Positions 34,006 through 46,893 of a stretch of DNA of 64,000 nt are shown piece after piece. The notes under the pieces were generated by a model. That model did not search any database, was not told where the DNA came from, and saw only the letters and a program-made list of their open reading frames with translations. The stretch comes from Udeniomyces pyricola (lineage: Eukaryota; Basidiomycota; Tremellomycetes; Cystofilobasidiales; Mrakiaceae). The number at the start of each line of letters is the position of its first letter. Position 1 is the stretch's first letter. The stretch is from positions 655,142-719,141 of the forward strand of contig BCIK01000005.1 in assembly GCA_039545295.1 (NCBI GenBank), written 5' to 3'. The position numbers and the translations under genes are program-made.

Positions 34006-37000
34006 TCAAACTTGTTGCTTGCCATACTCTTCATGCTCAATCTCGCCCTCCAAATCCTTCTTGCCATACTCGAGCCCGATCGGCGCGCCGCCTCGGGAAC
34101 CTGAATGTTCGAGCTGGGCGTTCTTGGTTTGGGCATCGAGGTAGACTTGACGGGCTTCGGCCGTGGTGACGCCAAAGAGGACGTCCATCTCTTCGATCGA
34201 AAGACCTCGGGTCTCGGGCAGGTAGAACCCAAAGGCGGCGTTGAGCATCTAGAGAACGAGAGAGGAATATGGTTGGGCAGATCAAAAAAGTAAGGACGTT
34301 AGATATCGAGATGGACAAATGCAAGGAAGGATTGAGGGTAACAAAGAAAAAGAAGAAGAAAAAAAGATCAAGACAGCAACAAAGGTATGGCTGGTTCCAT
34401 CCGTCCTTCTAGCCAACATCGAAAGAGAGTCAAAACTCACGTTGATGGCTCCAAAGAGGAAGAATAGTTTGCCGTTGGGAAGTCCGGTGACGAGGTAAGG
34501 CGTGATCTTGGAGAGAACATAGTTGAACGCCCACTGACTCGCGGCAGCGGTCGCCATGCCAAAGTGTCGAATCCTAAAGGGAAAAAGCATGGATAGAAAT
34601 CAATAGAGATGAGGAAAAGGATAAATTAGATCGTTTTTATCAGCTTGGATATGCCTGGCGAAAGAAAGGTCAGAAGAACCAAACCCCAACGGACCTCATG
34701 GGGAAGATTTCGGAGCAGTAGACCCAAGGGACAGGACCTGATCAAACCGTATCCAGAAAGTAGCGGGGCAACGATCAGCATCGTGTATCAGCTGAACTTA
34801 CGCTCTTCGTCAGCAGAGTCAAACAGGAAGGAGATGAGACATACCCCAAGAGAAGCAGTAGGGAATGACAAAGATGTAGATGCAAGCAGCCATGGCAAGA
34901 GAGGTCGGCGCCGGGGTGGTCGCCTTGGGATCAGCCGGGTGAGTAGCGTACACTGCGTATGAAAACCGGAAAAATGCCGAGATAGGCAAAGGACGACGAG
35001 CGGAAATAGAACCATCAGCATTTCCTTCTGCTTTGCTGACGCATATTGGTCCCCTTGCCATCCTCATACCGCCAAGTCCGCAGACACTCACAGGCTCCGA
35101 TGATGAACAACATGATACCCATGGCGGCACCTCCGTATCCCAAAGCTCGCTTTCGTCCGACTCGTTCTATGCCGATGAAAACAAAGACGCTCGTGGCCAC
35201 GATTTTGACGATACCCTATCATGTAAGATTGACCGTGAAGCAACGATTGTCAGTCCTGAGAGCTTCGACCGCAGTTTGGACACCGCTTTCTGAGCAGTAC
35301 GGGTGGATTAACAACGATGTGCTTACGTAGATGCCTGAAGTAAGCAACCCGGTCGAAGTTCCAGTGATTCCGATCGACTTGAAGATCAAGGGGGCGTAGT
35401 AGCTGATGGAGTTCTGACCAGACCATTGCTGAAGCATGAACCTAAAAACCGGCACCGCAGAGCAACAACAATGAGTACAAAGTGCAAGATACCGGATGGT
35501 CATCATGGATCCGTTCGCAGGTGGTACGTACATGGTGAAAGCGATCATGAATCGAGTTCGGTTTCCAGGCTTAATGCACTCGCCGAACGACGCGCCGGCC
35601 GTCGTTTCTCGCTCCTCCTGGATGGCAGCGGTGATCTCGTAGAACTCTTCGAGCACCTGAGGATCGTCGACATTACGCTTTCGGGTCCAGGCGAGGTTGG
35701 CAAGTCCTTCTTCCTCACGTCCCTTGAAGATGAGCCATCTTTTTTTGTGAGTAGAATGGTGAAAGGGACGGAGATGAGGTACATCAAAAAGGCGGTTAGT
35801 CACGAGAATGAGGCGTCGCATCTGAGGTCGAGAATAACTCACCGAGAAGATTCCTTCATGAAGGGCAGCAGGATCATCATGATGCCGGCCGGCACGAGCT
35901 GGAAGGCAATTGGGATCCTCCCTGAACAACATAAAGGGTCAAGAACGGCGGGGTAAGAAAGCAGTTAGCAGCTAGCGGATTTATACATCACATCCAGCTT
36001 TCGAAAAATGAGACCCACATTGAGCACTGGATTCCTTCATCGACACCGAGATGGCGTATTCGATCCAGTAACTGACGGCGACTCCAATGACGACCACAAT
36101 CCTGAAAAAACATCGTGAGGGGACGGCGAGAGTGCCACAAAGGGTCAGACAATGGAGTAGTTACGCCTCAAAGGTGGTAAATTGCACTCACTGGAACATG
36201 CCTGTTCACCACCAAGCCCAACCAACAGCATAGACCCAGATATATACGTCAGCATCGTGTCGATTGAGGATATATCAGGCATCGAGTAAACGGAATCTGC
36301 TCGACTACCTACCAGAAATACGTCCACGTTGAGCCTTGGGAGCCATCTCCGAGACGTACGTCGGGGCGACGACGGACATGATCCCAACTCCAAAACCAGA
36401 GATGACTCTACCGCCGTACATGAGCCCCAATCCGCCCATCGCGGCGGTCTGAAGAGCGGCGCCGATGGAGAAGATGATGGTACCGATCATGAGAGCCCAC
36501 TGTCGTCCTATACGCTGGCAGATTCTGTGGAGGAAGGAGGGAGGGATGGACCACAAGCAGAACAGAAGGTGTTGACGCATATAAGCATCTTGAGATATGT
36601 CTGATAGCTTGGAGTCAACCAACGGGAAGAAAAGGAAGGAAACAGTAATCCGGATCATCACTCACGGAGCAGCTGTGGCGGGAACAAGAAACGCACATAG
36701 AAAGGGCAACGGTCAAACAACCACTCAAGGCATACGAGAGCGAGAATGAGCCAGAAAAAAAGAGCCAAGCAAAAAAATATATCATTACGGACCTCCCAGA
36801 GCTCCGAAAAAGGCACCGACTTGAAGGAACGAAACAACGTTGGACTTGATGTCGTCAATAGTCTTTTGTTTTGCGTGTGTGTAATTGAAGTCGTCGGTAA
36901 AGGCTTTCAAGCCAACGATCCCACCAGCCACTCCGGCATCTGGTGAGGCGAGCCAAAGGCAAGGGATGAAGAGAAAGGAAGCAAGAGATTGTAAGCGATG

Positions 37001-37444
37001 ATTGACGATTAAATCTGGATGGGGCAGGTGGATCGATCCGGTTGAAGAGTTGTGTAGGTCGACACGGGTCACTAGTCACTGCACCGGTAACTTGACCTAG
37101 ATAGCATGCTGCTGCTGATTTACGTCCGGTCGACCCGGACAACATGCCACTTTCGAGGGAAGTGTAGTCAGACTCACCATATCCAAACAAGAATATACCG
37201 AGATCTGGAAAGGTCGAATACAACGTTATCTAGGTGTCAGAATATATATCTCATGCACAACCATCCACCGAAGATTGTCCGATCACAAGCTGACACAGAG
37301 CGGGCGAGAAGTTAGCTATGAACGATGAGAGGTCTCACATGCAATAAGGGCGAGCATGTATGCACGCGAGTTTTGAGACCATTTGTCGACGCCTCGGTCG
37401 TAGACGCGAGTATCGACCGTGGTCTTCTGCGCGAAGATGCCCAT
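34006..37444 (-). CDS. MFS sugar porter (hexose/pentose or quinate-type transporter)
   Basis: Twelve-helix plasma-membrane transporter of the MFS sugar porter family. The start MGIFAQKTTVDTRVYDRG precedes the first helix; the first loop includes SNVVSFLQVGAFFGA. Diagnostic motifs: GRVISGFGVGIMSVVAPTYV then SEMAPKAQRGRISG (helix 4-5), KESSRWLIFKGR (the PESPRWL-like motif), FMLQQWSGQNSISYYAP (helix 7), RVGRKRALGYGG, a SEIFPMRIRHFG motif and the family end-motif PETRGLSIEEMDVLFG. A central cytosolic loop carries DDPQVLEEFYEI. The C-tail is charged (EYGKKDLEGEIEHEEYGKQQV, split by no clear domain). Overall it looks closest to the QutD/xylose-type group, but the substrate cannot be called. Multiple short introns. 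Facing GNA1 at its 3' end. Confidence 0.9.
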
Positions 37445-38591
37445 GTCGATGAGAGTTGAGAGGTAGAGTTGGAAGAGATGTGAAGGGGACCGGAAAGAGG
37501 CCAGAAAAAGTTCGGGGATCGCCGCGAGGAATCAGAGACGAAGTTGTCGGGTTAGAGGTCTGATGGTATTTGTAAGCGTATCGAGGTGAAGGCTTGCTGT
37601 CGAAAGCAAAAGTGAGTGTCGAACGAAACAAGGTGGTGGTGGGTGAGAGTCGGACAGGTTGAAGCCAAGATGGAAGAACTAAAATAGACGTCGGTGCTCG
37701 CGGAGGGCGGCCGGTACGGCTCTTTCCCCGGCCCGATGGCAACGGTTTTATCCGAGAACCGGGCAATAAATTCGATTCTCAACCACATTGCACGATGCAG
37801 CACGATGGCCAACCGATCGGCCAAAGAACGCGTTTATATTGTAAATGTCGGTTCTCAAACCCACTGTAAAGCCTGGATCTTCGAGGGTTCGGTATCGGTG
37901 CATCGGTTTAAACGAAGCCTCAAGGACACGTCTGATCCGGATCCGGAAAATTCAAGGGTAACGATGTAAGTGATGCGTATCTATTATAATTAGCTGAATA
38001 ACGGTTCTCGACAGGGGCTGAATGTTTCCAGCGAGCCGGCGGCAGGGACCGGAACGGCGCGGATCATCAACCTTCCGGCATCCGCCCCCTGTACGGAGTA
38101 CTAAATATTGGAAGGCCAGACATTTGGATTCAAACGGGAAGCTGCGCTCCGTTACAGTTCGGCCGCGCGTGCAAATCACACCTCCACATGAGACAGTCTG
38201 CTGTAATTGGTACAGCCTGTAACAGACCGAAACAATCGGGGACGCTCGTGATGAAAGTTTCGAAGGAGTCAAGCAATGACCTCATGCTATATAACCAACC
38301 TGACGGAGAGTCAGGAAACGCCAATCCACGCCGCTCGACTACGGCAGAGGTGGTGAATGTATGCCACGCTGGCTGGATCCGTACCCTGCCTAGAATCCTT
38401 CACCTCACGAGCTCGGGACGTTCATCGAACTTGCATCGCCGATCAACGCGTCGAGTCCTAATGAGAAAAGGCAAAGGGCAAAGATCGATTTCCCAAAACA
38501 AAAAAAAATCAACGAAACGATTAATCGAATTGGCAGGCCGTCAGTATCGACTTCAAGCTTGGGTAAAATCGTTCGAGAGCACCGCAGCAAA
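37445..38591. other. upstream region of the sugar transporter / 3' region of the RSC1-like gene
   Basis: About 1.1 kb without a gene. C/G-rich patches alternate with AT-rich ones; it includes the 12-bp palindrome TCCGGATCCGGA at 37936-37947. It separates two minus-strand genes: the RSC1-like stop (38592) and the transporter start (37444). Confidence 0.45.
37936..37947. promoter_or_regulatory. 12-bp perfect palindrome upstream of the sugar transporter
   Basis: TCCGGATCCGGA, about 490 nt upstream of the transporter start. CGG/CCG half-sites are typical of Zn(II)2Cys6 regulator sites in fungal sugar-gene promoters; binding is inference only. Confidence 0.3.
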
Positions 38592-41500
38592 TCAAGACTG
38601 ACCTTCAAGCGCCCGATCTAACTCTTCTCCTTTCAACCCTTCGACGCCCGCTTCCCTCAACTGCTTCTCCAACTCAAGCTGCGCTTTCCACCCCTCGATC
38701 GCCTCTGCAATGATTGAATCATCTTGTGGCGGGTCGACGACGTGCTCCGACGAAGTGGGTTTAGACGCATCCTCCTCTTGACCTTCGCCACCATCTCCGT
38801 CAGCACCGGAACCGCCCTCCTGCTGAAGCTTCTCGGCAAGGTAGGCAAGATATTCGGGAGAGTGTCTCGGCTTTGGATTCGGAGGAAGTGAAAGTGGAGG
38901 CGAGGAATACCAGTAGAGTTTGGTCGAAGTTGGATCGCGGTCGAAACGAGCAACTGAGGCGAAAAGAAGAAAACGAAAAACGAAAAACAGAGCGAACAAG
39001 AGATTACCGCATCAGTCCGGAAGTACAGAAGAGACCATAGTTCGAATCTTGAAGGGAGAACACGATTGTTCGACCGTCGAAACGGACTTACCCGTCTCAT
39101 CGGGAATATACTCCATCTGGCCGACTTGCTGAACCCAAGCAGGTCCGCCCGAATGCGCAATGACGCTTCGATCACGGATATTTTTGGTGTTCGGTGCACT
39201 GGGACCAACGATACCTACTGGAGGAGGAGGTCGCATCATGCCCGCTGGGGTGGTCGGTCCTCCAGCGATGACCGAACCAGGCCCAGGTCGGAACGATGAC
39301 GATGGGGTAGCGTTTACAGATGAGTGTTGAGGGGTGGGGTGGGGATGCTGAGCGACGCCTGTAGGAAGAGGTGGCCGAGCCAGAAGTGGTTGTGGATGTT
39401 GAGGCGTAGAGACGATGGTGGGTTGAGGTTGGGCGACGACTGCCGGGCGAAGAGTTGTGTTGGCGGGTGCAACGGCGGCGATCGGGGTAGGGGCAAGGAC
39501 AGGGGCGAGAGTGATGGAAGCTGGCGCGGCAGACATCTGGGGTTGAGGGGTAGGTTGGGGAGTCGCAGGAGGGGCAAGCTGTTGTATAGGATCTTGTTGC
39601 TGCGGTGGTTGTTGCAGTTGTTGTGGTTGCTGTTGCAATTGCTGCTGCTGCTGCTGCTGTGGTTGTGGCTTTTGGAGCAGGGCCTGCTGAGCCTGAGACT
39701 GCTGAGCCTGAGACTGCTGAGCCTGAGGTTGCTGAGTCTGAGGTTGCTGAACCTGAGGCTGTTGAACCTGAGGCTGCTGAACCTGAGGCTGCTGAACCTG
39801 AGGCTGCTGAACCGGAGGCTGCTGAAGCTGAGGCTGCTGGAGCGGAGGCTGTTGAGCCTGGAGCAGAGGCACCTGAGGCTGCTGAAGAGCGGCCGGTTGG
39901 GGAGGAAGGGGCGGGCGATCCGCTGCCGATGATATGATCGGACTGATAACTGACGCACTTGATAGCGACAGTTTCGACGGACCGGCTCCAACCGGAGTCG
40001 CTGCTCCCGTAGAAGCACCAGCAGTGACGGACGATGCTTTCTTGCCACCTGTCTTTTTACCCCCTTTCGGCGTTCCACCTTCACCTCCCTCACCCTCATC
40101 CTCTTCATTCTCATCCTCTCCATCGCCCTTGCCACTCTGCCTCAACTTCTTCTCCCCAAATGGACCAAGCTTTCCCGGTCCGACAATGCCACGGAGGAAC
40201 GGCGAAACGACGCGTCGGAGCTTGATCGTCTCCGAAAACGGTACAAGCAGACCAAAATCGGACCCGCTTGAAGTGACTTTTTCCTTGTTGCCGCGGAGGT
40301 CTTCTGGGATACACGACGCCCAGTTTTTGATGCGAACCATTTGATGCTCCTTGTCATTGTACCGGCAGTCGACGACGTCTAAATGGGGTGAAAGACGAGA
40401 AAAGACGTGTTAGTCAAGAGTAAAGCCTCCATAATCGGGAACGCGTCCGAGGAGTGATGCGTACAGTGCGGCCAACCAGCAGCCCAAAACGGCGTGAGAG
40501 GTCGTCCTCGAATAGACTTGGTGTAGAACTGGCACCCAACGTGCTCAATGATGTCCTCGACATAGTGATCAGCAAAGTGACCTGTGGACGGACAAACCAG
40601 CGGAAACCGTTACCCTGGTCAGCATACCACGGGCCAAAGGCCAAAGCAGGTCGGGAGTAGGAGCGAACGATGCAACCAGACGCACCCGTCTTGAACACCT
40701 CGTTTTCATAGAACGTCTTCTCTGGTGGATGAATCGTCTGTGAAAAGGCATCACACAAGGAAGGTTAATAAGAGTAACTCGTTCGATGTGATCCTGAAAT
40801 TCCTTTGATGATTGAATAGACGGACCTGCTCTTGCCTAAAGTACCAGCAGCAAGTGATGGACGATTGGCCGACTCGGTGTCCACTGAACCAAAAAAAAAC
40901 AAACAAAAAAACAGAAAGGTATCAGTTTAACCGTCACGTGTGCCTTCACTTCGATAGAGGGATTGGCAGACAGCGTCGAGGTAGAACGAACGAGGTGGGC
41001 GTGAAGACTTTGAAGATGTGGCCAATGATGGGTTTAGACGGATCGCTCGGGTTGATAAGATGAACGTAATCGCCTAGCAAGTGATACGTCAGAAAGAGGA
41101 TGATTGGTCAGCTTCGGAAAGTCCTGCCAGAGTTCGCCAATTCAACTAGCAGACGCACCAATCTTGTACCGTTGTCCTTTAAACCAAGCCTCAGGGATGA
41201 ATTGTCGCTCCTTATTGCTAGGTCGAGCAACCGTGACGAGAGGTGCCGTGTCTCCTTCCGCGGCCTTCATGGCTCGGGCATGCCCAGGACCAGCCAAGAC
41301 GGACGAGAAGTTAGTAGCCGAGTTGGTCGTCGTATCAGAAGGGTTTGGCGAGGTAAGGAGTTGGTAGAGTCGCTTAAGAGTCAGAAAGGTAGGAGAAAAG
41401 GCGCCCAAAGAGAAGAGAACAGAAAGCCAGCCATGAACATGGTGATGTCAGTGCAGCACGCCGACAAAATGCCCAGCAGTGTCAAGAGAGATGAGCGACG

Positions 41501-43309
41501 AACCTGCAAGACAAGAATATCGCCGTAAGACTTCTCGCCCTCGGGGTAGAACCGACGAGCTTTTTCAAACAATTTGGCGAGATCCTTATCGAACTGAAGG
41601 GCCGACTGGTAGACACCCGCATCGACCTGGGCTTCGATAAGCTTCAAGCTCAAGGGATGCTGCAGGCGAAGAACACATAATCAGATGAGCTAACGTTGCG
41701 CCACAATGTTGAGACCGCCAAGCGTAATTCTACAGAGTGTACTCCAGAACTCACATCAAAGCTGAGTCCTCGACCCTCAGTGGCCTCAGGAATTTGCTCG
41801 AGGAGCTCGCCGTACCGAACCAAACCCTCCCCCTCATAACACTTAAGAGCTTCAAGGATTTGCTTCTCCCGCTCTCTCCACTCCTCGCCGTCGGTGCCGA
41901 GGGCCGGAAGAAAGCCAACATCAGCAAGGGGGAGCATCGGCGGCAAGGATGCATCCAATGCCTGGACGATGGCCTCCGACTCCTGAAGGGCAGCCTCCAC
42001 CTCATTGGCCGGGTCGCTAATAGTCTCCGGCGCAAAGCCTTCCGAAGCAAACAGGGAATGGGACAAGGCCAAGGATGAAAGCGGAGAACCCGAGCGAGAA
42101 TGCAGAGAGAGAAGGGCCGATTGCGATGAGCCGGGAAAGTTGAGGAATTGCTGAGAGTGATCTTGTTGTTGGAACGGCGCGTAGAGAGCTGCAGCTGCGG
42201 CCGAAGAACCACCTTGGGCAGGAGACAGAGAGGCAGCTTCTAGGATGCGAACGGCCTCAGCCTTAGCCTGGGCTTCGACTTCTGCGTTGGTAAGTGTCCG
42301 GACCCGTTTTTTGCTATTGGGAAGGGTCATTTCGCTGATTTCGATCGGTTCTTCGTACGGAGGATATGCTGACGTAAGGGATGCGTCGTACGGATCCATC
42401 GGCACGGTAGGGAATGAAGTCGGAAGCTGAGAAGGGTCGAGGGGTGGTAGGCGACCTGTGCTTGATGCACCAAGGTATAGAGATGTCGCGACGTTCTACT
42501 CGGTAGACACATGTGTATAATCAGTCAGCATCGCTCCCAGATGAGTCTCTCTGCCTGTAGGAAGGGGTAGGGGAGGCAGTCACACTATGTGGATAGAATG
42601 GAGTGGAGAATGGATGAACGCACGCTGAGTCGAGCCGCGTCGTGAGCAATGGGACTGTCCTCTTCGTTGTAGTAGAGAGCGTTCCGGAAGACAAGCTGCA
42701 GGTAATTATAATGCAAAGTAGGACCGGCATTGTATTAGAACGAATCAAGATGTGTCAGTTGCTGACGTGGAGACAAGGACAAACGAACGAAGAAACTAAC
42801 CTGGAGTTGGCCGTGGAACTCCTGCGCAGAGGCGTAGTGACCACTCTCGAGGCCAATCTGAAGGTGTGCCAAACCCGAGATAAAATTGGACCGGTCAGCT
42901 CAAACTCTGACAGATTTGAGGGCAGATGTAGACCATGAGACGTGGTAGACAAGATAGACAAAACAGATTGCATAAACCAACTTCTAAGTCGTCCAGGCAG
43001 ACGGGCTCGACGATGACCGAGTAGTAATCCGGCCACTGTTCTCGATCGGGGAGCGACCTGAACCCAGCAGCAACCTCTCGGCTAGAGAAGTAGAACACGA
43101 TTTGTAATCAGCTAAAGTCCACTGCAAGGGGACGTTGAGAGAAGGATGAGGGCGCGCAAGGTGGAAGGGGATAGTGAGACGAACCCTTGGTCGGTCTCGT
43201 TGAGAACAGCGTCGAGGATAGCCCGGCACAAGATTTGCTGCTCCTGCGGGAATGCTGGCAGGGATGGCAGCGGGTCGAGGCGAGCTCGCTTGGCAGGAGG
43301 AACCGACAT
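38592..43309 (-). CDS. RSC1: RSC1/RSC2-like chromatin remodelling subunit (bromodomains + BAH)
   Basis: Subunit of an RSC/PBAF-type remodeller. From the start at 43309 (MSVPPAKRARLDPLP), bromodomain 1 covers roughly 43240-42600: PDREQWPDYYSVI..P and YYNEEDSPIAHDA, with the acetyl-lysine Asn in YYN. A basic/Ala-rich linker (SKKRVRTLTNAEVEAQAK) leads to bromodomain 2 (about 41900-41350; SLKLIEAQVDAGVYQSA, FEKARRFYPEGEKSYGDI). A BAH domain follows (about 41170-40430: GDYVHLINPSDPSKPIIGHI, CCWYFRQEQTIHPPEKTFY, ENEVFK). The C-terminal half has an acidic GGEGG/KKTGGKK stretch, a Gln/Pro tract with a 15-bp repeat, a Pro-rich region and a final segment LYWYSSPPLSLPP...HSPEYLAYLAEKL seen in fungal relatives. 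The Asn expected in bromodomain 2 appears to be Pro (RFYPEG). Confidence 0.88.
39684..39858 (-). repeat. 15-bp coding minisatellite (Q-Q-P-Q-V units)
   Basis: About twelve imperfect 15-bp units (plus-strand form cctgaggctgctgaa) inside the RSC1-like gene, encoding QQPQ(V/A/T/L) on the sense strand. Next to it is a CAG/CAA tract (39640-39660) encoding poly-Gln. Both strands stay open, producing spurious antisense frames rich in EPEAA. Confidence 0.85.
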
Positions 43310-44134
43310 GGCGAGAGAGTGATTTGGTATGGGTATCAAAGAGGAGACAGAGAGAATATGGGTTGGAGTGCGGCGAGCTGGCGGACCGGCGACGATGGTC
43401 GATGGTGGAACGAGTCCTGCAGCAACTAGCAACTAGCAACGGGCAGAGCGACAGATTCGAAAGTAACTGGTCACGAACTCAAATGTGAGGTGGTGATTAT
43501 GATCTACATGTCACACAATTATTTAATGATGGCCACGCATCCAGATCTTCAGACCGATAAATGTTACACACACACAATATTCTACACTAGACAGTATATA
43601 CGCGCTCATATATATAAGAGCACATACTTTGCCTATACATGATTACTACAGGGTAAGCTGCTCTTTCACAACTTGTACTCCCCCTACCAATTTCCACGAC
43701 TAATCATTCCGACGAGATTCCGACCTCCGACATTTTCCGACGTACCTCGTCAACATATATGTGTGCCGATATTTCGTAGTGAGTTGCTCTTCCAACCTCG
43801 ATTTCCTTCATTCCCGCCCTTGCTGCCAACCCCTGATAGCGCTTTACATCATTTTCTTACAGCCATAGACACCCTCGACGCTACCATGATCTTACTCAGT
43901 CGTGAGTTGACATGCACGTTCCCGCTCCTATCCTTGTCTGAGTCAGACGAGCCATTGCTGATACCCTGCGCTTCTTGGCCCCATTACTTTGATGTCTGGC
44001 TCTCTCAGCCGAGCATGTCGTCCTAGATCCGTAAGTGTTCGTATCAGAATTCCATGTGACCTGTCTCAGCATTGTGCTCGCGATCGTTCGTTGACGCCAT
44101 CCTTTCTTTACAGGATTCCACCCGCAGAGCAGAA
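43310..44134. other. divergent upstream region of the RSC1-like gene and the next gene
   Basis: No firmly supported gene, though an alternative exon chain (43868-44100, frame reading ..TMILLSPEHVVLDPIPP..) ends in a stop within the next exon. AT-rich with TATATA near 43600. Confidence 0.35.
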
Positions 44135-45729
44135 ATGTCTGGCCAAAACACACTCGTCGAGCGACTTGACGTACGAGCCCAACTCCAGGGGTATACCCAG
44201 CGGTTTGAGAAAGTCGCCGCTCAGTGGAAGAAGGACAGAGGGAAGCTACGCGACCTAGAAGTAAGTCGTTAATCTTGACTTAGAGTCAGGTATACGAGAA
44301 CCGCACAGTGATGAATGCTTCTTCGACGCGACCTTGTCCTCGCGCCCCTTTGATTGTAGTAGGCGGCCTGTGGACTCCCCTCTTCGACCACTCCAAGCTC
44401 TCGAGACCCTTCGGCATATAACGCGTCGATTCCTCTGCTAAGCTCGTCCGTCGCCGCCCCTACATCTCACAAAAACTGCATCAATCCATCCTTTCGACTC
44501 CTCCCTCCAACGGCTGCGCTGTCGCCTGCATCGCTCGTGCTCATCTTTCTCGCGGTCGATCACATGCTTGATGCATACTCGACTGGGCTTGCAGGCGCAA
44601 GGAGGTTCGTCGACGTCTACCAATCTAGACAAGCTCTAGCAAGTTTGACCTCCAATAGCTCGGCCCCGGACTCCGATCCTGTTGCTCAGCTCAATGCTCG
44701 CATGACGCGTCTAATTTTTCGGCACTCATACACCTTGGCGTCCAGGCCTCCTCCCAAAATGATTCTACGTCAAAACGCCTGGGGACGAAGTCTGAATCTT
44801 CATCGTCAAAGCCAAACCAACTTGTCTCTGTCATCCATCCGGCGCATTCTGAACCAGGCTGTTTGCCACCCAACATGCCCCATTCCTAACACCATGCATC
44901 TCCGACTGTCAGTGGAGCTTCTCCTATCTCTTGCATGGTCGACTTGCCTCTTCCTTTACTCGTCGACACTCTCACGCCCGACTCTTTCTCGCATCCGCAT
45001 CGACCTAAATTAACAAAGCCACATGCTGATCTCGGATCGTCCGAGACAGACCGCACATCTGTGGCTGAAACTATTGGCATGCTATGTCAGCCCTTTCCAC
45101 ATACTGAAGGTATCCAACCCATTTCATCAACCTTGATCTCCCATGGCTCTCAACGTCCCGATAGCATCTCCCACAGCCCTGCTCAGTCAAGCTTCCACAG
45201 TCGGAACCGTATACTTTCCGCAACTTCAGCCATCGCTGGGCCTGCGGCTCCGCTGCCGAATGCCACTCCGAGGCTCTCTACTTCATCCGTTCTCATGCCA
45301 TCGATCTTCCAAGCTCTCTCTGCCGATGCCGACACCACAACGCATACGCCTTCATTCGCCACATTCCCCTCCAGTGGCTATCCGGATTCCCATACTGTCA
45401 TCCCCCCAGAATCCAAGACTCTCGCCTTCAGCACAACCCTCACACCGTCTATCGATCTCATCTTCTCATCCCTTCCTTCTTCTCGCTCCCCTGCCCGCTC
45501 GTCATATGGCCGATCGAACGCTCCTCACCTCCGCCGCAACGCACCTGAACGGTCTGCTCATGTCCTCGCTGCTTCAGGCCTTGCTCGTTTATCTTTTTCT
45601 GCAACCTCAGTTCCGTCGCCGAAAGTGAGCGGGTTCTCGTTCACGCCGTTTCCGGAAAGCAAGGGCAGCTGGGGCGGTAGGAGTGGTGAGAGAGAGAAGG
45701 GTGACGGACCGGCGTTGGGCCTCGTTTAG
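44135..45729 (+). CDS. Ser/Pro-rich orphan with a coiled-coil-like N-terminus (3-exon model)
   Basis: I do not recognise this gene. The best model is 44135-44260, 44363-44823 and 44913-45729, 1404 nt (467 residues). The first exon encodes MSGQNTLVERLDVRAQLQGY and continues QRFEKVAAQWKKDRGKLRDLE, a charged helical, coiled-coil-like segment. The rest is Ser/Thr/Pro rich and probably disordered, ending GWGG-like/EKGDGPALGLV. The second intron was inferred from a CTAAC branch-like site (about 44886) and from the frame change. Exon 2 contains a hydrophobic stretch (SLVLIFLAVDH) that may be an unremoved intron. Confidence in gene presence is moderate, in the exact structure low. Confidence 0.45.
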
Positions 45730-46893
45730 GCCGCAGTAGAGACCTGGAACAAATCAGAGGAGAATAGTTAGGAGTGGTGCGGAAGCTTGATGTAGATGAC
45801 AAAATCAAACTGGAGGATGAGAAATAAGAAAGAAGAAGGCGTGCAGGTGGTCGCATATCGACCAGTGATCGATTATATGGAACATCGTTCGATCTCCCGG
45901 CCGGCTTATTATCGAGCTCATTATCACCTAGATATTTCCTACGACTCTGTCCAGACGCCATGAGCACCAATTTCACGTCCGACTGTCGGCCCATGTTAGG
46001 TTTAGAAATTTGTAGGTTGGAGGGAGGTTAGAGCCTGCAGACGATCTGTGATTACGGTACGTGTGTATGAACCAGCTTTAACATCTGCACATCGAACGGC
46101 CGTCCAATATATCCATGCATTGATCCTAGTTCCGACCGCGACCCTATACTTCTCAACTGATACCGTTCGGCTCCCCTATCACGTCCGACTTGGCGACCCA
46201 CGCCTGAGGCCCATCTAATTCCTTGCTTTCCCTCGCTCTCTATATGTCATTTTGGATGCCAAGTTAAGCGTGGCAGTAGCGCGGGGTTCGATGTTCGACC
46301 TCTGCACGCCACGTCCGACTCAACTGATCAAACGCATATATATACGTACAATATGCGGACGATCCAGATGCGACGACGATCATCAATTGCAATATGATTA
46401 CTATAAACATGTCTGAACGAGCTGGGCGCTGGCGCTTCAATTCAAGCAACTGGCTGTTGGTGGCTGCAAGCTGCATGTATATATGCTCCATATGCCGAGG
46501 CTGCCCTGATCTGCAGCGCTGATGATAGATCTACTACGTACGGACTATAGGGAATGATTATCGGTATTATATGCGTGTCGCAAATCAAAGTCGACGGGGG
46601 ATCGGCATCTGCCAAACGTGCCAAACCCCGACGATCTCGGAACTGGAGGAGCGTATAGCTGTATCATCAAGGCCTTGTCGCGTGTCACATGTCAGTCTGG
46701 CAAGGGAATCGTCGGGAGGCAAACGGCGAGCGTACCTGGACCAGTTGTTTGGATTGACCGCCCTCCCCCGCCGCGTCGCCTGCCTCACTCACTCGTCTAC
46801 GCTCGTTGCCTTCGTGGCTGTTCCAAGTCTCACCATCACTCTCTCGCGCATACACACACATACACGCACCAATACCTGCCCAACCGTCGCCCC
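45730..46893. other. intergenic region
   Basis: About 1.2 kb, AT-rich in 45800-46560, with no supported gene. The last ~200 nt before 46894 contain an ACAC-rich, pyrimidine-rich leader. Confidence 0.45.

Noticed and set aside
39324..40135. Long frames on both strands over the RSC1-like minisatellite (Leu/Arg- or Glu/Pro/Ala-rich)
   Set aside because: They are repeats of the 15-bp unit read in wrong frames; the sense frame on the minus strand (QQPQV) belongs to the BAH protein.
45641..45994. 117-codon minus-strand frame downstream of the Ser/Pro-rich orphan
   Set aside because: Overlaps the end of that gene, low complexity, no conserved features.
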